Positions 11,598 to 20,900 of a stretch of 64,000 bases of DNA are shown here, in pieces. Position 1 is the stretch's first letter. Each line of letters opens with the position of its first letter. Under the pieces are notes generated by a model. It did not search any database. It was not told the DNA's origin and saw only the letters and a program-made list of their open reading frames with translations. The DNA is from Massilia alkalitolerans DSM 17462 (GTDB lineage: Bacteria > Pseudomonadota > Gammaproteobacteria > Burkholderiales > Burkholderiaceae_D). Position numbers and translations under genes: made by a program. Location: the NCBI RefSeq assembly GCF_000427785.1, contig NZ_ATYR01000010.1:62001-126000 (forward strand), written 5' to 3'.

Positions 11598-12359
11598 ATG
11601 AACCGCTTCAAGGACAAGGTCGTACTGGTGACAGGCGCAGCTTCCGGCATCGGCCTGGCCGTGGCCCGCCGCTTCCTCGACGAGGGTGCCCGCGTCGTGA
11701 TGCTCGATATCGACGAAGCCTGCCTCAAGGAATCCGCTGCCAAGCTTCCACAAGACCGCATCCTGGTGCAAGTCGGCGACACCGCCGACAAACAAACTGC
11801 GGCCAGCGCCGTCAAGGCGGCCGTCGACAAGTTTGGCGGACTGCACGTCCTGGTCAACAACGCCGGCGTGGCGACCGAGGGCGACATCATGGCGACCAGC
11901 GAGGAAGACTTCGAACGCGTCATGGCGGTCAATGTGGCCGGCTACTTCCACATGGCCAAGGCGGCGATGCCCGAGCTGGTGAAGACGCGCGGGTCGATCG
12001 TCATGACCTCGTCCGTGTCGGGGCTGGGCGGGGACTGGGAGCTGTTCGCCTACAACACCTCGAAGGGCGCCGTCAGCAACATGGTGCGCGCGATGGCCAT
12101 GGATGCGGCCAAGGATGGGGTGCGGGTGAACGCCGTCAATCTGAGCTTCACGGTTACCCGGATGACCGAGGACATGGTGAACGATCCCGAGCTGGTCGCC
12201 GAATTCAACAAGCGCATGCCGCTCGGCGCTCCCGAGGATCCGGAAGGCGTCGCGGCGGCGATGGTCTTCCTGGCGAGCGAGGATGCGCGCCTGATCACGG
12301 GGGTGAACCTGCCGGTGGATGCTGGCTTGATGGCGTCTAACGGGCAGCCGCACCAGTAG
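11598..12359 (+). CDS. Short-chain dehydrogenase/reductase, substrate unknown
   Basis: A classical SDR of 253 residues. It has the NAD(P)-binding TGAASGIG, the NNAG motif, the catalytic Ser region MTSSVSG and the YNTSK catalytic motif. The acidic residue in MLDIDEA, after the second strand, suggests preference for NAD+ over NADP+. The ATG at 11598 follows a strong GGAGGAAGG site. It is divergent from benE and its 3' end overlaps the convergent LysR gene by 23 bp. The role is not identifiable; a link to aromatic degradation rests only on position. Confidence 0.85.
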   Translation: MNRFKDKVVLVTGAASGIGLAVARRFLDEGARVVMLDIDEACLKESAAKLPQDRILVQVGDTADKQTAASAVKAAVDKFGGLHVLVNNAGVATEGDIMATSEEDFERVMAVNVAGYFHMAKAAMPELVKTRGSIVMTSSVSGLGGDWELFAYNTSKGAVSNMVRAMAMDAAKDGVRVNAVNLSFTVTRMTEDMVNDPELVAEFNKRMPLGAPEDPEGVAAAMVFLASEDARLITGVNLPVDAGLMASNGQPHQ

Positions 12360-13266
12360 GAACGCGCACTACGGGCGCATGCTGCCCCATCAGCTCCACG
12401 ATCCAGTCGATGAACACCCGCAGCGCCTTGCCCAGGTAGCGGTTGGGCGGATAGGCCACGTACAGCGGCATCGGATCGATCTCCCAATCCGCGAACAAGC
12501 GCACCAGATCGCCCCTGGCCGCATGCTCGCGCGCCATGTAGTCGGGCAGCCACAGCACCCCCAAGCCCGCCACGCCGGCCGTCAGGTAGGCGTTGCCGTC
12601 GTCGATCGCCAGCACGTAGCGTCCGCCGATCTTCACCGTCTCGCCTTCCCTGTGCATGGCGTAGGGCAGGCCGTTGGCCCAGCGGAAGCGCACGATGCGG
12701 TGGCGCGGGTCCTGCAGCTCCTTGGGGTGCAGCGGCGTGCCGGCCTGCGCCAGGTAGGAAGGCGCCGCGTACACGCCCAGTTGCAAGTCGCCGACGTGGC
12801 GTGCCACCAGCGACAGGTCGGACACCTGGCCGCCGCGCACCACGCAGTCGACGTTCTCGCCGATCAGGTCGACCTTGCGGTCGCTGGCGCCGAGGTCGAA
12901 CTGGATCTCCGGATAGCGCGTGTGGAAGTCCGGCAGCGCCGGCACCAGGATCATGTTCGCGAAAGGGCTGGGCACGTCCACCCGCAGCAGGCCGCGCGGC
13001 GCCGTAGACGAACCGGGGAGGTTGTTCTCGATGTCGTGCAGCTCGGCCAGCAGGCGCACCACGCGTTCGTAGTAGGCAGCACCATCGGCGGTGACGTTGA
13101 CCTTGCGTGTGGTGCGGTTGAGCAGCTTGAGGCGCAGGTGGGCCTCGAGCTGCTGCACCAGCTGGGTGACGCTGGTGCGGCTCATGCCGAGCGTCTCGGC
13201 CGCCTTGGTGAAGCTGCCCGCCTCGACCACCCGGACGAATGCCCGCATGCCGTCAAACCTGTCCAT
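12337..13266 (-). CDS. LysR-family transcriptional regulator
   Basis: A 309-residue LysR protein. The N-terminal helix-turn-helix spans MDRFDGMRAFVRVVEAGSF through SRTSVTQLVQQLEAHL and leads into the RTTRKVNVT wing. The remainder is a periplasmic-binding-like effector domain of the type seen in the large group of DNA-binding regulators whose targets are divergent neighbours. It is divergent from the RidA-like gene at 13385 with a 118-bp spacer that contains an inverted repeat. Effector unknown. Confidence 0.88.
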   Translation of the reverse strand: MDRFDGMRAFVRVVEAGSFTKAAETLGMSRTSVTQLVQQLEAHLRLKLLNRTTRKVNVTADGAAYYERVVRLLAELHDIENNLPGSSTAPRGLLRVDVPSPFANMILVPALPDFHTRYPEIQFDLGASDRKVDLIGENVDCVVRGGQVSDLSLVARHVGDLQLGVYAAPSYLAQAGTPLHPKELQDPRHRIVRFRWANGLPYAMHREGETVKIGGRYVLAIDDGNAYLTAGVAGLGVLWLPDYMAREHAARGDLVRLFADWEIDPMPLYVAYPPNRYLGKALRVFIDWIVELMGQHAPVVRVPTGAAAR

Positions 13267-13284
13267 GTTGCCCCCGCTTGAGAA

Positions 13285-13301
13285 TTGTGTAGATTATACA
13301 A
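13285..13301. promoter_or_regulatory. Imperfect LysR-type inverted repeat between lysR and ridA-like gene
   Basis: The 17-bp element TTGTGTAGATTATACAA is an imperfect palindrome (TTGT/ACAA arms) lying 19 bp upstream of the lysR start. Its length and T-N11-A character match LysR recognition sites. It is a plausible operator for autoregulation and for control of the divergent ridA-like gene. No experimental consensus can be checked here. Confidence 0.4.
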
Positions 13302-13384
13302 ACAGTCTTGACGCCATTTGATGGTTTATCTGTGCAAATCGGAGCGCTACAGTGCTTGCATTCACCAACAGCAGGAGTGCATCC

Positions 13385-13795
13385 ATGACCACCCGTGACG
13401 TCGTTTTCCCCGCCGGCCGCCAGGCCCTGTATGAGAAGAACCGTTATTCGCCCGCTGTACGCTCGGGCGGCTTCCTGTTCGTGTCCGGCCAGGTCGGCAG
13501 CCGCGAGGACGGCTCGCCCGAACCGGAACTGGACGCCCAGGTGCGGCGCGCCTTCCAGAACCTGAATGCCGTTTTGGCAGCGGCCGGCTGCACGTTTGGG
13601 GACGTGGTCGACGTGACCGTCTTCATCGTCGATCCGGAAGCGAAGTTCGAGCGCATCTGGGAAGTGGCGCGCGAATACTGGGGCGAGGCGCCCTACCCCA
13701 ACATCACGGCGCTGGGCGTGACCTGGCTGTACGGGTTCCAGTTCGAGATCAAGGTCGTGGCCAGGATGCCGGAACAAGACAGCCCATCAGCGTGA
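13385..13795 (+). CDS. RidA/YjgF-family protein lacking the usual catalytic arginine
   Basis: A 136-residue Rid-superfamily protein with the SGGFLFVSGQVG core, the LNAVLAAAGCTFGDVVDVTVF helix-strand unit and a C-terminal strand FEIKVVARM. In archetypal RidA enamine/imine deaminases a conserved Arg lies in the segment after the proline. Here that stretch reads PNITALGVTWLYG and has no Arg, so ordinary deaminase activity is doubtful and a non-archetypal Rid subfamily is more likely. The start at 13385 follows CAGGAG. It is probably controlled by the divergent LysR. Confidence 0.82.
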   Translation: MTTRDVVFPAGRQALYEKNRYSPAVRSGGFLFVSGQVGSREDGSPEPELDAQVRRAFQNLNAVLAAAGCTFGDVVDVTVFIVDPEAKFERIWEVAREYWGEAPYPNITALGVTWLYGFQFEIKVVARMPEQDSPSA

Positions 13796-13861
13796 GGATT
13801 GGTGCACTTTCAATCGGCTTTTTCGGACATCATGCCAATGTCCCAATTCGAACGCCCTATC

Positions 13862-14374
13862 ATGAAACGTGCACCGACAGCCCTCCTGGTTTCACTGCTC
13901 CTGCTGGCCGGCGCCAGCCAGGCCTGCGTGAGCCTGCCGCCCGACCAGATCGAACAAAAGCGCAAGGAACAACTGGCGCAAATGAAGACGGACCTGCGCG
14001 CCCTTCAGGACGAGGCGGACACGGTGTTCATCGGCTACCTGGGCAAGCTCACCCATGTCGAGAAAGTCGACAACCCCGAGGCGCGCTTTCCCAATATCCT
14101 GCTGGTCCACCAGGCCTATTTCCGCAACGTGCAGCTGATCAAGGGGCATTACCAGCAGGAGCAGCCGCTCGAGTTCACGACCAGCAAGACAAGGATCACG
14201 ATCAGCTGCCGCAGCGAGCTGCGCGACAGCCAGCCGGGCGAGCATGGCGCCGGCGAGACCTACCTGGTCTATGCGAAGGAAGGCAAGATCATGCGGACCA
14301 ACCGTATGCCTTACCAGAAAAGCGGCCTGATGGACGGCCAGGAGGAAGCGGACTTCCTGCGCGGCAGCCGATGA
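13862..14374 (+). CDS. Exported hypothetical protein
   Basis: A 170-residue protein with an N-terminal signal sequence (MKRAPTALLVSLLLLAGASQA, then CVSLPP). The cysteine immediately after the likely cleavage point could be a lipid anchor, but the residues before it (SQA) fit signal peptidase I better. The mature part has a charged helix rich in Lys, Glu and Gln, then a beta-rich region with YLGKLTHVEKV and GETYLVYAKEGK. This resembles proteins that monitor or bind in the envelope, but I do not recognise a family with confidence. It begins 66 bp after the RidA-like gene. Confidence 0.65.
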   Translation: MKRAPTALLVSLLLLAGASQACVSLPPDQIEQKRKEQLAQMKTDLRALQDEADTVFIGYLGKLTHVEKVDNPEARFPNILLVHQAYFRNVQLIKGHYQQEQPLEFTTSKTRITISCRSELRDSQPGEHGAGETYLVYAKEGKIMRTNRMPYQKSGLMDGQEEADFLRGSR

Positions 14375-14397
14375 GCCGGCCGCCAGGGCATACCCGG

Positions 14398-14643
14398 CTA
14401 GCCGCCGGACCGCATGCGTTCGTTCTCTTCCCGGATGGCGGCCTTGACCCACTTCCGCTGGATCAGGCCACAGCTGTCCAGCATGCCGGCGACGAGCAGG
14501 CAGACGCCCGGCGGAATGAGGACGGACACCACCTTTCCATCCAGGCCGAGTTCGAAGCCGGCAAAGCTGCTTCCCAGGACGAGGGCGCCTCCGGCAAATG
14601 CCATTGCCCTGGACCGGACGAGCCATTTCGTATAGTTGGTCAT
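14398..14643 (-). CDS. Small hypothetical inner-membrane protein
   Basis: An 81-residue protein starting at MTNYTKWLVRSRAM. Two hydrophobic segments are predicted (AFAGGALVLGSSFAGFEL and VVSVLIPPGVCLLVAGML), with a charged C-terminal tail. No family is recognised. A longer frame exists upstream but the ATG at 14643 gives the more natural membrane-protein N-terminus. It faces the preceding exported-protein gene. Confidence 0.5.
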   Translation of the reverse strand: MTNYTKWLVRSRAMAFAGGALVLGSSFAGFELGLDGKVVSVLIPPGVCLLVAGMLDSCGLIQRKWVKAAIREENERMRSGG

Positions 14644-14718
14644 TGCATAAAGTCCGGTAGCCTGGTTTGCTGTGTCCCTGGATAGCGCAGCCCTACCCTG
14701 GCGTTTCACGCTCAGCCG

Positions 14719-15180
14719 TCACCACGCACAGGTATTACGCAGCACGACCATGTCGAATCCCCGGCCGTGGTTCGACACCAGGTAGCCGCCACCGAAGTGT
14801 TCGACGAAAATCCGCAGGCTGTACTGCCTGCCGCCCAGGCGGATGTCGTGATCGACCCAGCCCTGGCAGTACGGTTCCATGATGCGGGCGCGCACGCGCT
14901 CGTTCCGGCTCGTCCACTCGATCCAGACGCGCCGCGAGACATCCGTGTACAGCGTCAGCTGCACGGGGTGCCCGTCGATGAGCAGATCCAGGCGCTGCGC
15001 GCTCAGCCGCGTCCGGGCGCACACCAGGACCACGAGCGCGCCGCACACGAGGGCGACAACAGGGTGCTGCTCTGAATAACGCAGCAGCCAAACGGCAGCG
15101 AGGATGACGCTGAACAGCCTGAGCCACTTGACCCACGCTTTCCATTTGCCGTCCGGCGCACCTGTACTGACATTGTTCAT
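14719..15180 (-). CDS. Hypothetical protein with N-terminal membrane segment
   Basis: A 153-residue protein. After a short basic N-terminus there is a hydrophobic region of one or two helices (VILAAVWLL and VVALVCGALVVLVCA) around residues 22-55. A compact beta-rich domain follows (DLLIDGHPVQLTLYTD, IRLGGRQYSLRIFVEHFGGGYLVSN). No family recognised. Codon use matches its neighbours. It is read on the same strand as queC, 71 bp after queC ends. Confidence 0.55.
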   Translation of the reverse strand: MNNVSTGAPDGKWKAWVKWLRLFSVILAAVWLLRYSEQHPVVALVCGALVVLVCARTRLSAQRLDLLIDGHPVQLTLYTDVSRRVWIEWTSRNERVRARIMEPYCQGWVDHDIRLGGRQYSLRIFVEHFGGGYLVSNHGRGFDMVVLRNTCAW

Positions 15181-15251
15181 GCATGCCAGTGTAGGCTGAA
15201 AGTATCCGGCCGACAACAAAACCGGGCAGCGCAGGACGCTGCGCGGAGCAC

Positions 15252-15962
15252 TCAGGCCGTCTTGCCCGCCACGTACTGCTCGTAGCCGCGCGCCCGCAAC
15301 GCACAGGCCGGGCAGGTCCCGCAGCCATGCCCCCAAGGATGCGCCTCCCCGCGCTCGCCCAGGTAGCAGGTATGGGTATCGAAGCGGATCAAATCCACCA
15401 GCGCGTCGCCGCCGCAGTCCTGGGCCAGTTGCCAGGTCTGGGCCTTGTCGATCCACATCAGCGGCGTCTCCACCTTCAGTCGCGTGGCCATGCCGAGGTT
15501 CAGGGCCACCTGCAGCGCCTTCATGGTGTCGTCGCGGCAGTCCGGGTAGCCCGAGAAATCGGTCTCGCACATGCCGCCCACCAGCACGTTCAGGCCGCGC
15601 CGGTAGGCCACCGTGGCCGCCACCATCATGAACATCAGGTTCCGGCCCGGCACGAAGGTGTTCGGCAAGCCGTTTTCCTGCATCGCGATCGCCACATTGC
15701 TGGTCAGGGCGGTATCCGAGATCTTGCCGATCAGGGACAGGTCGATCATGTGGTCCTCCCCCAGGCGCGCGTCCCAGTCGGGATTCATCGCGCGCATCTT
15801 CGCGAGCAGCGGCAGGCGAACGTCCAGCTCGATGGCGTGGCGCTGGCCATAGTCGAAGCCGATCGTCTCCACGCGCGCATAGCGCTGCAGCGCCCACGCG
15901 AGGCAAGTGGTGGAGTCCTGGCCGCCGCTGAAGAGGACGAGGGCGGTGTCGTTGGTTTGCAT
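15252..15962 (-). CDS. queC: 7-cyano-7-deazaguanine synthase (QueC)
   Basis: An ATP-dependent enzyme of 236 residues that converts 7-carboxy-7-deazaguanine to preQ0 in queuosine biosynthesis. The PP-loop ATPase motif [10 protein letters not shown] is near the N-terminus, and the structural zinc site is the C-terminal cysteine cluster (CYLGERG, then GCGTCPAC). The ATG at 15962 ([14 protein letters not shown]) is chosen; an upstream in-frame extension lacks family similarity. It is divergent from tamA. No other queuosine gene is in the window. Confidence 0.95.
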   Translation of the reverse strand: MQTNDTALVLFSGGQDSTTCLAWALQRYARVETIGFDYGQRHAIELDVRLPLLAKMRAMNPDWDARLGEDHMIDLSLIGKISDTALTSNVAIAMQENGLPNTFVPGRNLMFMMVAATVAYRRGLNVLVGGMCETDFSGYPDCRDDTMKALQVALNLGMATRLKVETPLMWIDKAQTWQLAQDCGGDALVDLIRFDTHTCYLGERGEAHPWGHGCGTCPACALRARGYEQYVAGKTA

Positions 15963-16111
15963 GGTCGTAGTCCGTGGACGGAAGAAACCGCGAATTCTGG
16001 CATAAAAGGGACGCTTGCGTGAACCGGGGGTGGCCGCACTGCTGGGCCAAGAGTTTTTCATCGTTTTTGCCAATCCGTTAAGATTGCCATGAATTTTATC
16101 CATGGAGTGTT

Positions 16112-17962
16112 ATGTTTCCTGCAAGATCGATCCCGCGCCGTTTGCGCCCCCTGCCCCGTCTCCTGGCCGGCATGGGCGCATTGCTATTTGCAACGGCGCT
16201 GCATGCACAGGGAATCGATTACCAGGTCCGCATCGACGCCCCGCGCCAGATCGAGAACATGCTCGAGGAAAACCTCGACCTGATGCGCTGGCGCGGCAAC
16301 TCGCGCGTGGATATGGAACAGCTGCAACGCCTGGTCAAGGAAGCCCCGGAACAGGCCAAGACCTTCATCGCCACCGAGGGTTATTACTCGCCCAAGATCT
16401 CGGCCGGCCTGGATACCAGCGGCAGCCAGCCGGTGGCGCGCATCATCGTCGATCCGGGCCCGGCCACCGTGGTCGGCGACGTCGACCTGGTGCTGCAGGG
16501 CTTCGCCCCGATCGACGAGGGCAGCGTCCCTTTTGACGCCGGCGCCCTGCGCCAGCGCTGGTCGCTGCCGGTCGGCGCGCGCTTCCGCCAGGAGGATTGG
16601 GAAGCCGCCAAACGCGGCCTGTTGCGCGAAGTGTCGCAGACGCGCTTCCCGCGCGCCCGCCTGGTGGAAACCAGCGCCACCGTCGACCCGGAAGAACAAC
16701 GCGCCCTGCTGCGCGTGGTCATCGACAGCGGCCCGGAAATGCGCTTCGGCGAGCTGCGCATCCGCGGCCTGAAGCGCTATCCGCGCGAGGTCATCACCAA
16801 CCTGAACAAGATCAATCCGGGCGACCAGTACAGCGAGGCGGCGCTGACCGCCCTGCAGTCGCGCCTGCAGGACACCGGCTACTTCAGCAGCGTCGAAGTC
16901 AGCGCCGACATGCGCCAGGTGCTCAACGCCGAGCTGCAGGAACTGAAGGAAGGCGACGACGACGCGGACGCCAACCCCGCCACGCCGGAGCCGCCCACCG
17001 GTCCCACCGTGCTGCCGGTGCTGGTGCGCGTGGTCGAGAACAAGCGCAAGAACGTCGAGGTCGGCGTCGGCTTCTCGACCGACACCGGCGCCCGCGTCCA
17101 GGCCAGCTACGACGACCTGAACGTGCTCGGCAAGCGCATGAAGAGCGACCTCATTTATGAACAGAAGCGCCAGACCGCGCGCGTCGACTTCTTCTGGCCG
17201 ACCACGCCCAAGGGCTACAACGACAGCGTCGGCGCCGGCGTCGAGCGCAACGACGTGCGCGGCGAGATCACCACCCTGGCCACCGTCGCCGCGCGCCGTT
17301 CCTGGGGCTCGCCCCTGCTCGAGCGCAGCCTGACGCTCGAAGCGCTGGTCGAAAGACGCGAAGTGCCGCCGAGCGAGCCGACCACGACGCGCAGCCTGCC
17401 GCTCACCTACGCCATCACCAAGCGCAAGCTCGACAGCCTGATCCAGCCCACCAACGGCTACGTGCTGCAGGGCCAGCTGGGCGGCGCGCTGCTGCCGATC
17501 CTGACCGACGAAAAATTCCTGCGCCTCTACCTGCGCGGCCAGATGTTCAAGCCGCTCGGCGAAGCCGGCACCCTGGTGCTGCGCGGCGAGTTCGGCGGGG
17601 TGGCGGCCAAGGAAAAGCTGGGCGTGCCGTCCACCTTCCTGTTCCGCGCCGGCGGTGACCAGTCGGTGCGCGGCTACGGCTACCGCGAACTGGGCGTGCG
17701 CGAGAACGGCGCCATCGTCGGCGGCAAGTACCTGCTCACCGCGAGCGCCGAATACCAGTATTACTTCCGCCCGCCCTGGGGCGTGGCCGTGTTCTATGAC
17801 GTCGGCAATGCCGCCGACAAGGTCGGCGACCTGAAACCGAAATCCGGCTTCGGCGTCGGCGCGCGCTGGCGCAGCCCGGTGGGTCCGATCAACGTCGACC
17901 TGGCCTACGGCCATGCCGTGAAAAAGGCGCGCCTGCACTTCTCCCTGGGATTCACCTTCTGA
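16112..17962 (+). CDS. tamA: Translocation and assembly module outer-membrane protein TamA
   Basis: An Omp85-family outer-membrane protein of 616 residues that works with TamB in outer-membrane assembly and lipid homeostasis. A signal peptide (ending ATALHA) is followed by about three POTRA domains (residues roughly 35-290), including GELRIRGLKRYPREVI. The C-terminal 16-strand barrel ends LHFSLGFTF, with the terminal phenylalanine recognised by BAM. The barrel contains the conserved GGDQSVRGYGYRELG motif of Omp85 proteins. An acidic linker (EGDDDADANPATPEPP) precedes the barrel. The stop overlaps the tamB start by one base (TGATG). Confidence 0.93.
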   Translation: MFPARSIPRRLRPLPRLLAGMGALLFATALHAQGIDYQVRIDAPRQIENMLEENLDLMRWRGNSRVDMEQLQRLVKEAPEQAKTFIATEGYYSPKISAGLDTSGSQPVARIIVDPGPATVVGDVDLVLQGFAPIDEGSVPFDAGALRQRWSLPVGARFRQEDWEAAKRGLLREVSQTRFPRARLVETSATVDPEEQRALLRVVIDSGPEMRFGELRIRGLKRYPREVITNLNKINPGDQYSEAALTALQSRLQDTGYFSSVEVSADMRQVLNAELQELKEGDDDADANPATPEPPTGPTVLPVLVRVVENKRKNVEVGVGFSTDTGARVQASYDDLNVLGKRMKSDLIYEQKRQTARVDFFWPTTPKGYNDSVGAGVERNDVRGEITTLATVAARRSWGSPLLERSLTLEALVERREVPPSEPTTTRSLPLTYAITKRKLDSLIQPTNGYVLQGQLGGALLPILTDEKFLRLYLRGQMFKPLGEAGTLVLRGEFGGVAAKEKLGVPSTFLFRAGGDQSVRGYGYRELGVRENGAIVGGKYLLTASAEYQYYFRPPWGVAVFYDVGNAADKVGDLKPKSGFGVGARWRSPVGPINVDLAYGHAVKKARLHFSLGFTF

Positions 17963-20900
17963 TGGACACGAACGACAACACCCCGACCCAGGCGCCCGCA
18001 CCAGCACCGCACAAGCGCCGCTGGCCGCGCCGCGTCGCCATCGGCGTCGTCGTCACCGGCGTGATCATCGGCGGCACGCTCTGGTACCTGGGCCGCGAAA
18101 CCACGCTGCAGATGATCGCGCAGAAGGTCGCCGCCTCCACCGGCGGCAAGCTCACCCTCACCGGCGTGCGCGGCTCCCTGTACGGCGCCATGTACATCGA
18201 ACGCGCGGTGTGGCGCACCGACGAGCAGCTGGTCATCGCCAACAAGATCAACCTGCATTGGTCGCCGGGGCAGATCGTCTCGCGCGGCATCCTGGTGGAC
18301 AAGCTGCACGCGGCCAACCTGCGCGTCGAGACCCTCAAGGAGACCGAGGAACGTTCGCCGATGCCGGCCAAGCTGGCGCCGCCCTTCACGGTCTCGATCG
18401 ACGATGCGCGCCTGAACCGGGCCACCTTCGTCAACCAGGGCGCGGAAACCCACATCGACAACATCCGCCTGCGCGTCGAGGGCAACAAGCAGCGCTGGCA
18501 ACTGCGCGACGCCGCCGCCGTGACGCCCTGGGGCATTGTTGCCGGCGCCGGCAGCATCGGCGCCCAGCGCCCGTTCAAGCTGGACGCCACCGCCAGCCTG
18601 ACGCAGTCGCAGGCCAAGGCCGAAGGTGGGGTAACTTCGCGCGCCGCCCAGCTGCGCCTCAAGCTCGGCGGCGACCTGCAAACCACCCTGGTCGACGCCA
18701 CCGGCCAGGCTGGCCGCGCCGTGGGCGACGCCCATTTTGTGCTCTCGCCCTATGCCGAGATCCCGCTGCGCGAGATGCGCATCAATGGCCGCAACGTCGA
18801 CCCGGGCTTCTTCAACCCGGCGCTGCCGACGGCCGACCTGACTTTCGCCATCAGCGGCAAGCTGGACGACAAGCGCAACATCAGCGGCCGGGTCGACATC
18901 AGCAACGACGGTCCCGAGGGCACCATCGACCAGCAGCGCCTGCCCCTGCGCCTCATGCGCGGGCAGCTGGGCGGCAACCTGGACGCCCTGCAGGTGTCCG
19001 ACGTGCTGATGGATTTCGGCGCCGCCGGCCGCTTCACCGGCACCGGCGGCGTGCAGCGCGAGAAAGACGAGGACGGCCTCGGCACCGCGCGCTTCACCCT
19101 GCACACCGACCGCTTCGACCTGAAGGGCATCTACTCCACCATGAAACCGACCGCGATCCGCGGCGACATCCAGGTGACGAATGCCGGCGATACCCAAACC
19201 CTGCAGGCCAACCTGGCCGACAAGGCGCTGCGCCTGGCCGCGCTGGCGACGCTGCAGGACAACGTGGTCACGGTGCGCGAAGCGCGCCTGTCCAGCGGCA
19301 GCAGCCGCGTGGACGTCAGCGGCAACATGAACCTGCTGGAAGACAAGGCATTCAAGGCCAGCGCCAGCGCCAGCCGCTTCAACCCGGCCGATTTCGGCGA
19401 CTTCCCGGCAGCCGACATCAACGCCAGCGTCAACGTGGCCGGTGCGCTCGCCCCGGCCTGGCGCGTGGATGCCGACTTCGCGGTGCGCCGCAGCCGCCTG
19501 ATGAACCAGGCGCTGTCGGGCGCCGGCAAACTACACGCCGACGCCAAGCGCATCAGCGGCATCGACGCCGACCTGGCGCTGGGCCAGAACACGGTGGCCT
19601 TGAACGGCGCCTTCGGCGCGGCCGGCGACAAGCTCCAGTGGCGCCTCGACGGCCGCCAGCTGTCGGCCGTGCGCAGCGACCTGTACGGCGCGGTCACGGC
19701 GAACGGCGTCGCCACCGGCACCATGGCAGCGCCGCGCACCACTTTCGAGGTGAATGCGAACGGCCTGGGCTGGGTGGCCGCCCAGCGCAAGAACGCCAAC
19801 GGCAGCCTGCGCGCCAGCGGCGACGCCTGGCTGGCCGGCAGCGAAGGCGCGCGCTTCGTGGAAGCGAAGATGAGCGGCGCGATGCAGCGCTTCAACCCGG
19901 CCGCCTTCGGCTCGCCCCTGGCCGGCTCGATCAATGGCGCTTTTGACGCCAGCGGCCGCAGCGGCGCCGACTGGCGCGGCGCGGTCGACCTGCGGGTGCA
20001 GGAGTCGACCTTGTCGAATTCGCCGCTGTGGGGCCATGCCAAACTCACGGCCGACCGCCGCCACGTCTCCAACGCCGACGTCGACCTGCACGTGGGCGCC
20101 AACGTGCTCGCCGCCAAGGGCAGCTTCGGCGCCGGCAAGGATCAACTCGACTGGCGCATCGACGCCCCGCAGCTGGCCGCGCTCGGCCCGGACTTCGCCG
20201 GCGTGCTGCGCGGCCAGGGCACGCTGTCGGGCACCATGGATGCGCCATCCTTCAGCGCCGCGCTGGAGGGCCAGAACCTGCGCCTGCTCGGCGCCCACAG
20301 CATCCGCGCCTTGCGCGCCAGCGCCAACCTGGGTTCCGGCCGCGGCGCCAACGACGCGCTGGCGACCGACATCCAGGTCACCGAATACGCCAGCGGCGAC
20401 ACCCGGGTAGCCTCGGCCAGCCTGAAGACCGAAGGCACGCGCGGCGCCCACACCCTGCGCGCGGCCGCGGTCGGCGACGCCTTCGATGCCAACCTCGAGG
20501 TGCGCGGCGGCCTGGCGCGCGACACCTGGAGCGGCACCCTGGCCGCGCTGCAGAACCGCGGCCGCTACGCGATGACGCTGCAGGCGCCGGTGCCGCTGCG
20601 CATCAACGGCGCCCCCGGCAGCGGATTCATGGGCCTGGCCAAGCCGCAGAGCATTGCCTTCAACGGCGCCGTCATTCGCCTGCCGGCCGGCAGCATCACG
20701 ATCGACTCGCTGGTGAAGAACGGCCCGCGCTGGGCCAGCCGCGGCCATGCGGGCAACGTGCCGCTGACCTATCTCTCGCAGTTCTCGCCCGCCATCCGCG
20801 ACAACGCGCGCGGCGACCTGACCCTGGGCGCCAAGTGGGAACTCGACCTGCGTACCGCGACCGCCACCGGCGGCGCACCGGCGCTGGACGGCATGGTCCA

